This document shows, piece by piece, positions 15,510 to 22,933 of a DNA stretch of 22,933 nt. Numbering within the stretch: the stretch's first letter is position 1; each line of letters begins with the position of its first letter. Source of the stretch: Alphaproteobacteria bacterium (GTDB lineage Bacteria > Pseudomonadota > Alphaproteobacteria > GCA-2731375); contig JASLMY010000051.1 in NCBI GenBank assembly GCA_030746295.1, forward strand, positions 1 through 22,933, given 5' to 3'. The position numbers and the translations under genes are program-made. The notes beneath the pieces were generated by a model. That model saw only the letters and a program-made list of their open reading frames with translations, was not told where the DNA came from and did no database searches.

Positions 15510-17168
15510 ATGTGTGCCGACAAGACCGAGTGGGTGCTTGACCGAGTCTTGAGACAGCGTGCCGAGGCCACGCCGGACCGGCCGTTCCTAGAGGTCGTCG
15601 GCGACCGATGCGAGACCTATGGCGAGACCTTGGAGGCGGCGTCCCGCCTGGCGTCGCGGTTGGTGGAGCTCGGCGTCGGCCAAGGCGACACCGTGGTCAT
15701 CATGGCCCCCAATTCGTTCGAGGCGGTGCACGGCTGGATCGCCGTCAACATGCTGGGCGCGATCGACGTCACCATCAACACCGCCTATCGCGGCCATCTC
15801 CTGGAGCACGCCCTCAACATGGCCGAGGCCCGGATCATGTTGCTGGACGAGCAGTTCCTGCCGGTCCTGCGGGAGAGCGAGGCCAACCTGCCGCACCTGG
15901 AGACGGCGGCGCATTTCCGGACCACCGGCACCGCCTATGAGGCGCCGCCGCCGGCGTTCGAGCGCCTCGCGCTTCTGCCGTTGTGGGGCAACGTCACGCC
16001 GCCGCCCGCCGATGCCGCCGACCGCGCCGTCTTCAGCGACATCGCCTCGGTGATCTACACCTCGGGCACCACCGGGCCCGCCAAGGGCGTGATGATGCCG
16101 CACGCCCAGACCCATCAACTGGCCTGGCAGACGGTCCAGATGCTGCGCATGGGCGAGGACGACGTGATGTACTGCTTCCACCCGCTCTTCCACATGGCGG
16201 CGAAGTTCATGGGCGTCTATTCCAGCATGCTGGCCGGCGGCAAGGTCGTGCTCGACGCCCGCTTCACGGCTGAGAACTGGCTGGCACGGGTCAGGAAATA
16301 CGGCGCCACGGTCGGTCTGGCGCATGGGCCCATGATCGAGCTGATCCACGACCAGCCGGTCGCAGCCGACGATGCCGACAATCCCATGCGCCGCATCATG
16401 GCCTGCCCGTTCCCCAAGCGGATCGCCGCCGAGTTCGAAGAGCGCTTCGACCTCAGGGGCTTCGAGGTCTGGGGCATGACCGAGATCAACGTGCCTTGCT
16501 GGCACCCCTACGACGCGCCGTTGAAGGTCGGTTCGTGCGGCAGAATCGTCGACGACTGGGTCGAGTTTCAAATCGTCGATCCCGAGACCGACGAGCCGGT
16601 GACGGACGGCGAGGTCGGCGAGTTCATCGTTCGCCACAAGGAGCCCTGGACCCTGATGCAGGGTTATATGGGGATGCCCGAGAAGACGACCGAGGCCTGG
16701 CGGAACCTCTGGTTTCACAGCGGCGATATGGGCTATCGGGATGCCGAGGGCTGGGTCTACTTCGTCGACCGCTTCAAGGACCGCATTCGCCGCCGGGCAG
16801 AGAATATCTCTTCCTACGACATCGAGATGGTGGCGGCGACCCACCCGGCGATCTTGGAATGCGCCGCCGTCGGCGTCGCCTCGGAGTTCGAGTCGGACGA
16901 TGACATCAAGCTCTGCCTCGTGCCCGCCGACGACGCCACCCTCGCGCCCGAGGATCTGATCGAATTTCTGGTCGAGCGGCTGCCGCACTACATGGTGCCG
17001 AGATACCTCGACTATCTGGAGTCGTTACCCCGCACACCCACCAACAAGGTCCGCAAGGCGGAGATGCGGGAGGTCGGCGTCACCTCGTCGACCTGGGACC
17101 GTCAGGCCGCCGGCGTCTCGGTGCGCGAGATCGCCGAGGCAGCCAGGGCAAGGCGCGCGCCGGGCTGA
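15510..17168 (+). CDS. AMP-dependent acyl-CoA synthetase/ligase (CaiC-like)
   Basis: The 552-residue cytosolic enzyme activates a carboxylate with ATP and transfers it to CoA. The P-loop is SVIYTSGTTGPAKGVMM (about 180-196), the A5 motif is EVWGMTE (about 318), and the adenylate-binding Asp lies in HSGDMGYRDAEGW. The hinge is VDRFKDRIRRRAENISSYDIE and the catalytic Lys is in RTPTNKVRKAE. All core motifs are intact. Overall style is that of crotonobetaine/carnitine-CoA ligases and related acid:CoA ligases rather than benzoate- or phenylacetate-CoA ligases, but substrate is not defined. A GAGGGAGGGGCGAG stretch precedes the ATG; it lies 35 bp after the gamma subunit and 20 bp before the ketosynthase, so it is most likely co-transcribed. 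Confidence 0.9.
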   Translation: MCADKTEWVLDRVLRQRAEATPDRPFLEVVGDRCETYGETLEAASRLASRLVELGVGQGDTVVIMAPNSFEAVHGWIAVNMLGAIDVTINTAYRGHLLEHALNMAEARIMLLDEQFLPVLRESEANLPHLETAAHFRTTGTAYEAPPPAFERLALLPLWGNVTPPPADAADRAVFSDIASVIYTSGTTGPAKGVMMPHAQTHQLAWQTVQMLRMGEDDVMYCFHPLFHMAAKFMGVYSSMLAGGKVVLDARFTAENWLARVRKYGATVGLAHGPMIELIHDQPVAADDADNPMRRIMACPFPKRIAAEFEERFDLRGFEVWGMTEINVPCWHPYDAPLKVGSCGRIVDDWVEFQIVDPETDEPVTDGEVGEFIVRHKEPWTLMQGYMGMPEKTTEAWRNLWFHSGDMGYRDAEGWVYFVDRFKDRIRRRAENISSYDIEMVAATHPAILECAAVGVASEFESDDDIKLCLVPADDATLAPEDLIEFLVERLPHYMVPRYLDYLESLPRTPTNKVRKAEMREVGVTSSTWDRQAAGVSVREIAEAARARRAPG

Positions 17169-17188
17169 CGGCGGGACAGGAGGAAAGA

Positions 17189-18418
17189 ATGGACGGCATC
17201 GCGATTACCGGCATGGGCGTGATCTCGTCGCTCGGCCATTCGGTCGACGAGTTTTGCCGCAACCTGTCGGCGGGTCATGTCGCGGTCGGCCCGACACCCT
17301 GGAGCGACCTCGAGGGCCTGGAAAACGTCTGGATGTCCAAGGTCGAGGACTTCGATTCCCTGGACTGGATGGACGCCCGGGTCGCCGACGGCACCGACAT
17401 CTTCGCCCAATTCGCCATCGCCGCGGCGGTGCAGGCGGTCGAGGACTGCGGCATCGAGGCGTTCGACGCCCCGCGCACGGCGGTGGTCGTCGGCACGTCG
17501 TGCGCCGGCATGGAAACGATCGCCGAATCGCAACGGCGCCTGAACGCCGAAGGTCCCTCGGGCGTCGATCGCAAGCTGCAGATCAAGGCCTGGGCCAACA
17601 TGGCGGCGGGCCAGATCGCGCTCCGCTGGAAGCTGCACGGGCCGTTGCTGACCGTCGCCACCGCCTGCGCCTCGTCGATAGACGCCATCGGCACGGCGGC
17701 CCGGCTGATCGAGCGCGGCGACGCCGACGTCGCGATCACCGGCGGCTGTGACGCCTCGCGCACGCAGGTCTCACTGATCGGAGCCGGCCTCTACGGCATG
17801 CTGAGCCCGCAGCCCGATCCCTATAAGGCCTGCCGCCCTTTCAACACCGAGCGCTTCGGCATCATGGGCGGCGAGGGGGCCGGCATCGTGGTCCTGGAGC
17901 GTGCCGAGTTGGCCCGCGCGCGGGGCGCCAAGATCTACGGCTACCTGCGCGGCTACGCCTCGCTGTCGGACGGCTATCACCCCTCGTCCTCCAACCCCGA
18001 CGGCAGTTGGGAGTGCCGCACCATGGAGATGGCGATTCAAGATGCGGGGCTGCCGAACGGGACCGACGATATCGACGCCCTGATCGCGCACGGCACCGGC
18101 ACGCCGCTCGGCGACATCGCCGAGATCAAGGCGATCAACAGCCTCTTCGCCGGCCGCGAGCGGCCGCTCCGGGTCGCCTCGATCAAGGGCCATGTCGGCC
18201 ACACTGCCGGTGCCGCCGGGGTCATGGGCCTGATGGCGGGCGTCCACAGCATGGCGGAAGGTGCCCTGGTGCCCACGGCCGGCACCACCGAGGTCGACCC
18301 CGCGGCCGAGTTCGAGGTCGTGATCGGCAAACCGGCCGAAGGCCCCATCGACGCCGTGCAAGTCAACGGCTTCGGCTTCGGCGGCCAGAACGCCTCCCTG
18401 GTGGCGACGCGCGACTGA
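17189..18418 (+). CDS. beta-ketoacyl synthase (FabF-like condensing enzyme)
   Basis: The 409-residue thiolase-fold protein has the full ketosynthase catalytic set: Cys160 in VATACASSID, His301 in AHGTGTPLGD, and Lys333/His338 in KGHVGHTAGAAG. The N-terminus ITGMGVISSLG and the C-terminal GFGFGGQNASLV are typical of KAS II/FabF. It should load an acyl group on Cys160 and condense it with a malonyl-type partner by decarboxylation. It follows the ligase by 20 bp behind a strong AGGAGGAAAG site. No acyl carrier protein, ketoreductase or dehydratase lies nearby, which is unusual for a housekeeping FabF and suggests a dedicated role with the products of the upstream genes. Whether it uses ACP or CoA substrates is open. 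Confidence 0.88.
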   Translation: MDGIAITGMGVISSLGHSVDEFCRNLSAGHVAVGPTPWSDLEGLENVWMSKVEDFDSLDWMDARVADGTDIFAQFAIAAAVQAVEDCGIEAFDAPRTAVVVGTSCAGMETIAESQRRLNAEGPSGVDRKLQIKAWANMAAGQIALRWKLHGPLLTVATACASSIDAIGTAARLIERGDADVAITGGCDASRTQVSLIGAGLYGMLSPQPDPYKACRPFNTERFGIMGGEGAGIVVLERAELARARGAKIYGYLRGYASLSDGYHPSSSNPDGSWECRTMEMAIQDAGLPNGTDDIDALIAHGTGTPLGDIAEIKAINSLFAGRERPLRVASIKGHVGHTAGAAGVMGLMAGVHSMAEGALVPTAGTTEVDPAAEFEVVIGKPAEGPIDAVQVNGFGFGGQNASLVATRD

Positions 18419-18529
18419 CGGGGTCGTCCGGCGATCGCGATACGGCTGGCGTCTCGGCGTCCGAACGAATGTTGCTGTCGCACGATCGGTAGGCCGCATA
18501 TCCGTGAGGTGCTAACGCCAGAGTAGGAA

Positions 18530-18558
18530 CCCCGGCCGGAAAAAGGCACCGGCCGGGG
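18530..18558. terminator. strong hairpin between convergent ketosynthase and MCP genes
   Basis: CCCCGGCCGG (18530-18539) and CCGGCCGGGG (18549-18558) are perfect 10-bp complements with a nine-base loop. A further GTAG/CTAC pair lies outside a three-base bulge. It sits between two convergent genes, 112 bp after one stop and 31 bp before the other. No real T-run follows on either strand, so it may act as a bidirectional barrier or RNA stabiliser rather than a textbook rho-independent terminator. Confidence 0.6.
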
Positions 18559-18588
18559 CTACGATCGGGAGACGAGATCTGGCTCGGC

Positions 18589-20748
18589 CTACGCGGCGCG
18601 AACGTCGGTCAAGAAGGTATCGACCACGCCCCGCAGGGTCTCGGACTGCTGCGAGAGTTCCTTCGACGCTTCCAACACCTGGCCGGCGGACTGGCCAGTC
18701 TCCGCAGCGGCCTCGCTGACGCCGGCGATGGTGCTGTTCACCTGATGGGTTCCGCCGGCGGCCTCCTGGGCGTTGCGACTGATCTCACCGGTCGCGGCGC
18801 CCTGCTCCTCGACCGCGGCGGCGATGGCATTGGCGGTCTCGTTGATCTGACCGATGGTCCGGGTGATCTCGTCGATCGCCGTCACCGCCTCGCCCGTGGC
18901 CCCTTGAATGCCGGAGATCTGACCGGCGATCTCCTCCGTCGCCTTGCCGGTCTGGCTGGCCAGGTTCTTGACCTCCGAGGCCACCACGGCGAAGCCCTTG
19001 CCGGCCTCGCCGGCCCGGGCCGCCTCGATCGTGGCGTTGAGGGCCAAGAGGTTGGTCTGACTGGCGATGTCGTTGATGAGATCCACCACCTCGCCGATCT
19101 TCTGCGAAGCCTCGACCAGGCCCTGGACCTTCTGGGTCGCCTGCTCGGCGGCATTGACCGCATTGCCGGCGGTGTCAGCCGAGGTCGCGACCTGGCCCGA
19201 GATCTCTCGAACCGAGGCCGACAGCTCCTCCGCTGCCGAAGCCACCGTCTGGACGTTGGCGCTGGCCTGCTCGGAGGCCGCCGCGACGGTAGTCGTGCGC
19301 TCGCTGGTGTCGCTCGCCAGCGTGGTCATCGACTGTGCCGTCGAGCTCATCTCCTCGGCCGCCGAGACCACCGTCTCGATGACCCCGGCGACACGCTCGT
19401 CGAAGTCCTTGGTCAACTGCTCGATCTGCTGGCCACGCTTCTCGCGCCTCTCCTGGTTGGCTTTCTGCTGCTCGGCCAGCTGGTCGGCCTTGATCATGCT
19501 CTCCTTGAAGACCTGCACCGCATGGGCCATGTCGCCGACCTCGTCGCGGCGGTCCATGGCCGGGACCTCGACGGTCTTATCGCCGTCGGCGAGCGTTCCC
19601 ATGGCTGCGGTCATGGCGGCGATCGGGTTGACGATCGAGCGCGAGGTGAAGAAGACGATCACGGCCGCGACGACGAGACCGACAGCAAGCATGATCCAGG
19701 CGATCAGCTCCAGAAGCTCGGTGTCGGCGAGCGCTTGGTGCGCGTCGTCGTTCAGAAGCTTGCGCTGGTTGTCGACCATGCCGCCGGCCCGGGTGCCGTC
19801 CTCGGCCACCGGGCCCAAGAGGATCGTCAGCAACTTGCCGGCCCTGGGTGCGGCTTCCGTGACCAGCGTGTAGTTGGCCATGTTCCACTTCTTGGAGCCG
19901 CGGATCGCGAACATCCTCCCCGGCAGCGGGGCGAACTTGGCTCGGCTCTCGGAGAATTTGCCGAAGGCCTCGAGTTGACTGGAAGAAAGCAGGCCCGTCA
20001 TCCCGCCGAGGTCGGCGAAGCGCCGCTCGTTCTTGGCCCAGACCTTGGAGAAGCCGTCGGCGAACTTCTTGTCGCCGGACAAGAGATAGGCCCGGATGTT
20101 GGCCAGCGCGAGGCCCGTGGTGCCGCGAACGTCGGCCATGGCGCCCAGCAACTGACGCCGCTCGGGTGTCGGCTCCTTGGTCATCTCCTCGTCGATCATC
20201 TCGGTGATCTTCGACAGCAGGACCGCGGCCTCTGGCGCCGCCTCCTGGAACAGGATCTTGCTCGCGGGCTGCTCGTCGGCGCTGTGGGCGATGCCTTCGA
20301 CCTTCGCCTGCGCCGCCTTGAACTCGTCGAGGATGGACTTGAACTCAGCCCACACCTCGACGTTCTTCGGATTGGTCCAGCTCTTCGACAGCGCGTCCAT
20401 GTCGGCACGCGCCGTCTCGATGCTGGCCCAGACGGCGGCGCGCTCGGTCTTGAACTTCGCATTGCCCGTCAGCATCCAGCCGCGCAGGCTGGCCAGCGAG
20501 CCGTAGATGTCGCGCACCATGGAGCCGCTGGCGAAGGCGGTCGGCACGCGCAGCTCGTTGATGCGGACGACCTCCCTGTCGAGCTTGGCGGCCTCGAAGA
20601 TCGTCGTGCCGACGATCGCCACCAGGACGGTGCAGATGACCGCGAAGCCGGCGATCAGGCGGCCGCGGATGCGCAGGTTCAGGCCCCTGCCGGCGGCCTT
20701 GGCGTCGTCGCTCTCGGCGGCGGCCGGGCTGTCTTGTACTTCAGTCAT
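18589..20748 (-). CDS. methyl-accepting chemotaxis protein
   Basis: The 719-residue receptor is taken from the ATG at 20748; ATG 20766 and an earlier in-frame start at 20778 have no better ribosome site. TM1 is at about 31-54 ([17 protein letters not shown]) and TM2 at about 347-370 ([16 protein letters not shown]). Between them lies a roughly 290-residue helical periplasmic sensor, longer than a 4HB domain and more like the helical bimodular (HBM) type. A HAMP domain follows TM2 ([19 protein letters not shown]). The cytoplasmic rod has the conserved tip [21 protein letters not shown] (about 560-580), which contacts CheA/CheW. The C-terminus ends FLTDVRAA and lacks a CheR-binding pentapeptide. 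Ligand unknown; HBM relatives sense organic acids. Confidence 0.93.
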   Translation of the reverse strand: MTEVQDSPAAAESDDAKAAGRGLNLRIRGRLIAGFAVICTVLVAIVGTTIFEAAKLDREVVRINELRVPTAFASGSMVRDIYGSLASLRGWMLTGNAKFKTERAAVWASIETARADMDALSKSWTNPKNVEVWAEFKSILDEFKAAQAKVEGIAHSADEQPASKILFQEAAPEAAVLLSKITEMIDEEMTKEPTPERRQLLGAMADVRGTTGLALANIRAYLLSGDKKFADGFSKVWAKNERRFADLGGMTGLLSSSQLEAFGKFSESRAKFAPLPGRMFAIRGSKKWNMANYTLVTEAAPRAGKLLTILLGPVAEDGTRAGGMVDNQRKLLNDDAHQALADTELLELIAWIMLAVGLVVAAVIVFFTSRSIVNPIAAMTAAMGTLADGDKTVEVPAMDRRDEVGDMAHAVQVFKESMIKADQLAEQQKANQERREKRGQQIEQLTKDFDERVAGVIETVVSAAEEMSSTAQSMTTLASDTSERTTTVAAASEQASANVQTVASAAEELSASVREISGQVATSADTAGNAVNAAEQATQKVQGLVEASQKIGEVVDLINDIASQTNLLALNATIEAARAGEAGKGFAVVASEVKNLASQTGKATEEIAGQISGIQGATGEAVTAIDEITRTIGQINETANAIAAAVEEQGAATGEISRNAQEAAGGTHQVNSTIAGVSEAAAETGQSAGQVLEASKELSQQSETLRGVVDTFLTDVRAA

Positions 20749-21250
20749 CGTTCTCGTTATCCCCATTGTGGTCCACACCCTATGGTCGACACCCTGAATG
20801 GGCGGCGACCGGCTATATCGATCGCATCGGCCGTCAAGCGATCAGTCGATCCGGTTCTCTGATGCCCGCGATCGTGGCGAAATGGCTTTTCATGTTTTCC
20901 CCCTGAGCCTGTAGGGCTCCGTTTCCGCGTCGGTGGGCCGCTTGGAACCGCTAGTCCCCCCGGTGATCAAGCGGTAAGCCTCTATGCGGCCCGCGCCGAT
21001 CCTCGGATACGCACCATCGGAACTCGTCTGATGGCGCGTCCGCCGATCGTCGAGCGAACAGCCTCACCTAAGAGTCCTAATTATTTCTTAGTCTCTAAAA
21101 TAAACACGGTGACCGGAGCCGCAGGCGCATTGGAGAGAGCCCGAAAGCAATGGCCCTTCTTCCTCGGGAATCCCGCTCTTGCACCGTGGCACCACGTCAT
21201 GTGACCCATGGCGCGTTTCCGAGCGAGACGCTGAGCGCGCCTCTGGCTAG
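20749..21250. other. 500-bp region without a long gene, with nested inverted repeats and an AT-rich patch
   Basis: No frame here encodes a recognisable protein. CCGCTTG (20938-20944) and ACCGCT (20947-20952) can each pair with the overlapping CAAGCGGT at 20968-20975, and GGGCCGC (20935-20941) can pair with GCGGCCC (20986-20992), so alternative folds are possible. A small hairpin GAGCC/GGCTC lies at 20905-20919. An AT-rich stretch at about 21069-21107 contains TTATTT/AAATAA (21081-21086 and 21098-21103). The MCP promoter should be here, but I found no convincing -35/-10 or sigma-28 site. Confidence 0.5.
20834..20893 (-). CDS. possible 19-residue leader ORF upstream of the MCP gene
   Basis: On the minus strand an ATG at 20893 follows CAGGGGGAAAAC, a good Shine-Dalgarno with proper spacing. 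It opens a 19-codon frame ([19 protein letters not shown]) ending at TGA 20836-20834. It lies 85 bp before the MCP ATG and directly after the GAGCC/GGCTC hairpin. It could be a translated leader, the abandoned start of a gene, or chance. No similarity is recognised. Confidence 0.25.
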   Translation of the reverse strand: MKSHFATIAGIREPDRLIA

Positions 21251-22933
21251 GGGAAGGAGGGCGTCGCGACCGGCACCGAGCTGGCGGCCGAAGGGCTGGG
21301 CGGCATTCTCTGCCTCGTATCACCGCCCGACTGCGACGGCCGTCGTTCGTTCATACCACCCCATCCCCTGCTACAGACGACGCGCGTGCGCTTCGCCGGC
21401 GATCGGGTGGCGATGGTGGTGGCGGAGACCTTGGCGGCGGCACGCGAGGCGGCGGAGTTGGTCTTGGTTCGCTACCGGCCGCTGCCAGCCGCGGTGACGC
21501 CGACGGCGGCCCGCGCCGCGGGGGCTCCGGTGCACTGGGAAGCGGTGCCGGACAACACATGCTATCGCTACGCCGAAGGCGACCACGAAGCCACCGAGCA
21601 GGCCCTCGACCGGGCCGACCACGTCGTCCGATCGCAGTTGATCGACAACCGGATGATCACCAATTTCATCGAGCCTCGGGCGGCAATTGGGCTGCATGAC
21701 GCCGCGACGGATCGTTTCACCCTCTATACCGGCACCCAGATGCCGCACCGGGTGCGCGCCAGCATGGCCGCGGCGTTCGCCCGCCGGGAGGGTGATTTCC
21801 GCGTCGTCGTGCCGGTCGTCGGCGGCAGCTTTGGCAGCAAGATGAGCGCCTATGCCGAGCAGGCCTTGGTGCTCTGGGTGGCGAGGAAGCTCGGCCGGCC
21901 GGTGAAATGGCTGGCCGAAAAGAGCGAGGGCTTCGCCACCGATCCCGCGGCGCGAGACAACGAGACCGTCGCCGAGCTGGCCCTCGACCATAAGGGGCAA
22001 TTCCTGTCCGTGCGCGTCAGCACGCTTGCCAACATGGGCGGCTACCTCTCCAACCTGACGACGCAAGCGCCGATCAACGGCCTGACCCTGCTCTCGGGCC
22101 CCTACGCCATGCAGGCGGGCTATGCCGAGGTCGAGGGCGTCTTCACCAACACGGTGCACACTGACGTCATGCGCGGCGCCGGCCGGCCCGAAGCGACTTA
22201 CGCCCTCGAACGCCTGGTCGACGCCGCGGCCCAAGAGCTCGATATCCCGCCCGACGAATTGCGCCGGCGCAATCTGATCCCGGCGGACGCTTTCCCCTAC
22301 ACCACGGCCTTTGGGCTGAGCTACGATTCCGGCTGCTTCGCGAGCAACCTGGAGAGTGCGCTCGAACGCGCCGACTGGCAGGGCTTCGGCGAGCGCCGCG
22401 CCGCCGCCAAGGCCCGGGGCCTCCTGGCCGGCATCGCCATAGGCTGTTACGTGCAGCGCAACGGCGGCCGGCTGTTGGACGAAAACGCCCAGATCCGCAT
22501 CGATCCCGGCGGCTTTTCCACCTTGCTGATTGGCACCCTGGACACCGGCCAGGGCCACGAAACCGCCTATGCCCAGATCATGGCCGAGAGCCTCGGGCTC
22601 GCTCTGGATGCCATCCGGGTGGTCGAGCGCGACACCGACGTGATCGGCCACGGCAACGGCACCGGCGGCTCGCGTTCGATGATGGTGGGCGGCTCGGTCA
22701 CCCTGCTGGCCTGCCGGCGCATCATCGACAAGGGAACGGCAATCGCTGCGCATATGCTCGAGGTCAGCGGCGACGACATTTCCTTCGCCGCCGGGAGATT
22801 TGCCGTCAGCGGCACCGACCGCGTGGTCACGCTGCAAGAGGTCGCCCGGGCCGCCTATCGCCAGGACTTGCTGCCCGCGGAAATCGAGACCGGCCTGGAC
22901 GAGCGTGCCAACTTCCGCCCGCCCAACTTCTCG
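21251..22933 (+). CDS. xanthine dehydrogenase/CoxL-family molybdopterin-binding subunit, 5'-truncated and running off the right edge
   Basis: The plus-strand frame is open from the codon after TAG 21248-21250 to the window end (561 codons). Family motifs are plain: VRFAGDRVAMVVAET, TNFIEPRAAIG, YTGTQMPHRVRASMA, VVGGSFGSKMSAYAEQ, the CoxL form II-like RGAGRPEATYALERLVD, RRRNLIP, and TLDTGQGHETAYAQI. Such subunits carry the molybdenum cofactor and hydroxylate aldehydes, purines or other heterocycles with FAD and 2Fe-2S partners. Homology appears to begin already at GVATGTELAAEGLGG (21260 onward), yet there is no ATG, GTG or TTG in frame before GTG 21386. The first 70 or so residues of the hammerhead domain are missing and the stop sits inside the expected coding region. 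It may be a pseudogene. The catalytic Glu would lie beyond the window. Confidence 0.82.

Noticed and set aside
15588..16988. Minus-strand frame of 466 codons opposite the acyl-CoA ligase
   Set aside because: The ligase carries all adenylate-forming motifs on the plus strand; the minus frame is rich in Val, His, Asp and Arg without a domain.
18745..20862. Plus-strand open frame of 705 codons
   Set aside because: Antisense to the chemoreceptor gene, which has TM segments, HAMP and the conserved signalling tip; the plus frame is a shadow.
20880..21000. c-di-GMP-I (GEMM) riboswitch ahead of the chemoreceptor
   Set aside because: Short pieces (GACGC, a GGC/GCC stem) resemble it on the minus strand, but the GAAA tetraloop and the conserved core are not in place.
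21096..21125. Sigma-28 promoter (TAAA...GCCG)
   Set aside because: The spacing between TAAA and GCCG is about 18 rather than 15 bases, and it points away from the chemoreceptor gene.
21371..22837. Long minus-strand open frame of 488 codons
   Set aside because: The opposite strand encodes a clear CoxL/xanthine-dehydrogenase-type subunit with many family motifs; the minus frame has no recognisable motif and is a GC-rich shadow.

Overview
The window is high-GC, densely packed bacterial DNA. It most resembles an alphaproteobacterial denitrifier, perhaps Rhodospirillales-like; that placement is inferred from gene content, codon use and a Tat-exported clade I NosZ, with no phylogenetic marker to confirm it. 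No tRNA, rRNA, CRISPR array or intact insertion sequence was seen.

Left part (1-2640): the 3' end of a Gfo/Idh/MocA-type oxidoreductase, a convergent SAM-dependent methyltransferase, then a divergent pair for purine salvage. The pair is an adenine-deaminase-type add (minus) and hpt (plus), which together could take adenine to hypoxanthine to IMP.

Nitrous oxide reductase island (2645-11526, minus strand): a complete, tightly coupled nosR-nosZ-nosD-nosF-nosY-nosL-nosX operon. It covers the flavin/iron-sulfur electron donor (NosR), the multicopper catalytic enzyme (NosZ), the maturation ABC system (NosDFY), the copper-chaperone lipoprotein (NosL) and the flavin transferase expected to flavinylate NosR (NosX). 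An FNR/Dnr-like box lies upstream of nosR and is shared with a divergently transcribed ferritin-like protein of unknown function (11668-12513).

Anaerobic acyl-CoA island (12553-18418, plus strand): a perfect FNR consensus (TTGAT-N4-ATCAA) precedes a six-gene run. The run holds a ferredoxin-like delta subunit and the alpha, beta and gamma subunits of a 2-oxoacid:acceptor oxidoreductase in OorDABC order, then a CaiC-like acyl-CoA ligase, then a stand-alone beta-ketoacyl synthase with an intact catalytic set. No acyl carrier protein or reductase is present. I do not recognise this combination as a described pathway, and it is the best candidate here for something new.

Right part (18500-22933): a terminator-like hairpin separates the synthase from a convergent chemoreceptor (MCP) with a large periplasmic sensor. 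About 500 bp upstream of the MCP has no long gene; it carries nested inverted repeats, a possible short leader ORF and an AT-rich patch. The window ends in a CoxL/xanthine-dehydrogenase-type molybdopterin subunit. Its N-terminal domain is cut by an in-frame stop, so it is probably decayed or truncated at the 5' end.
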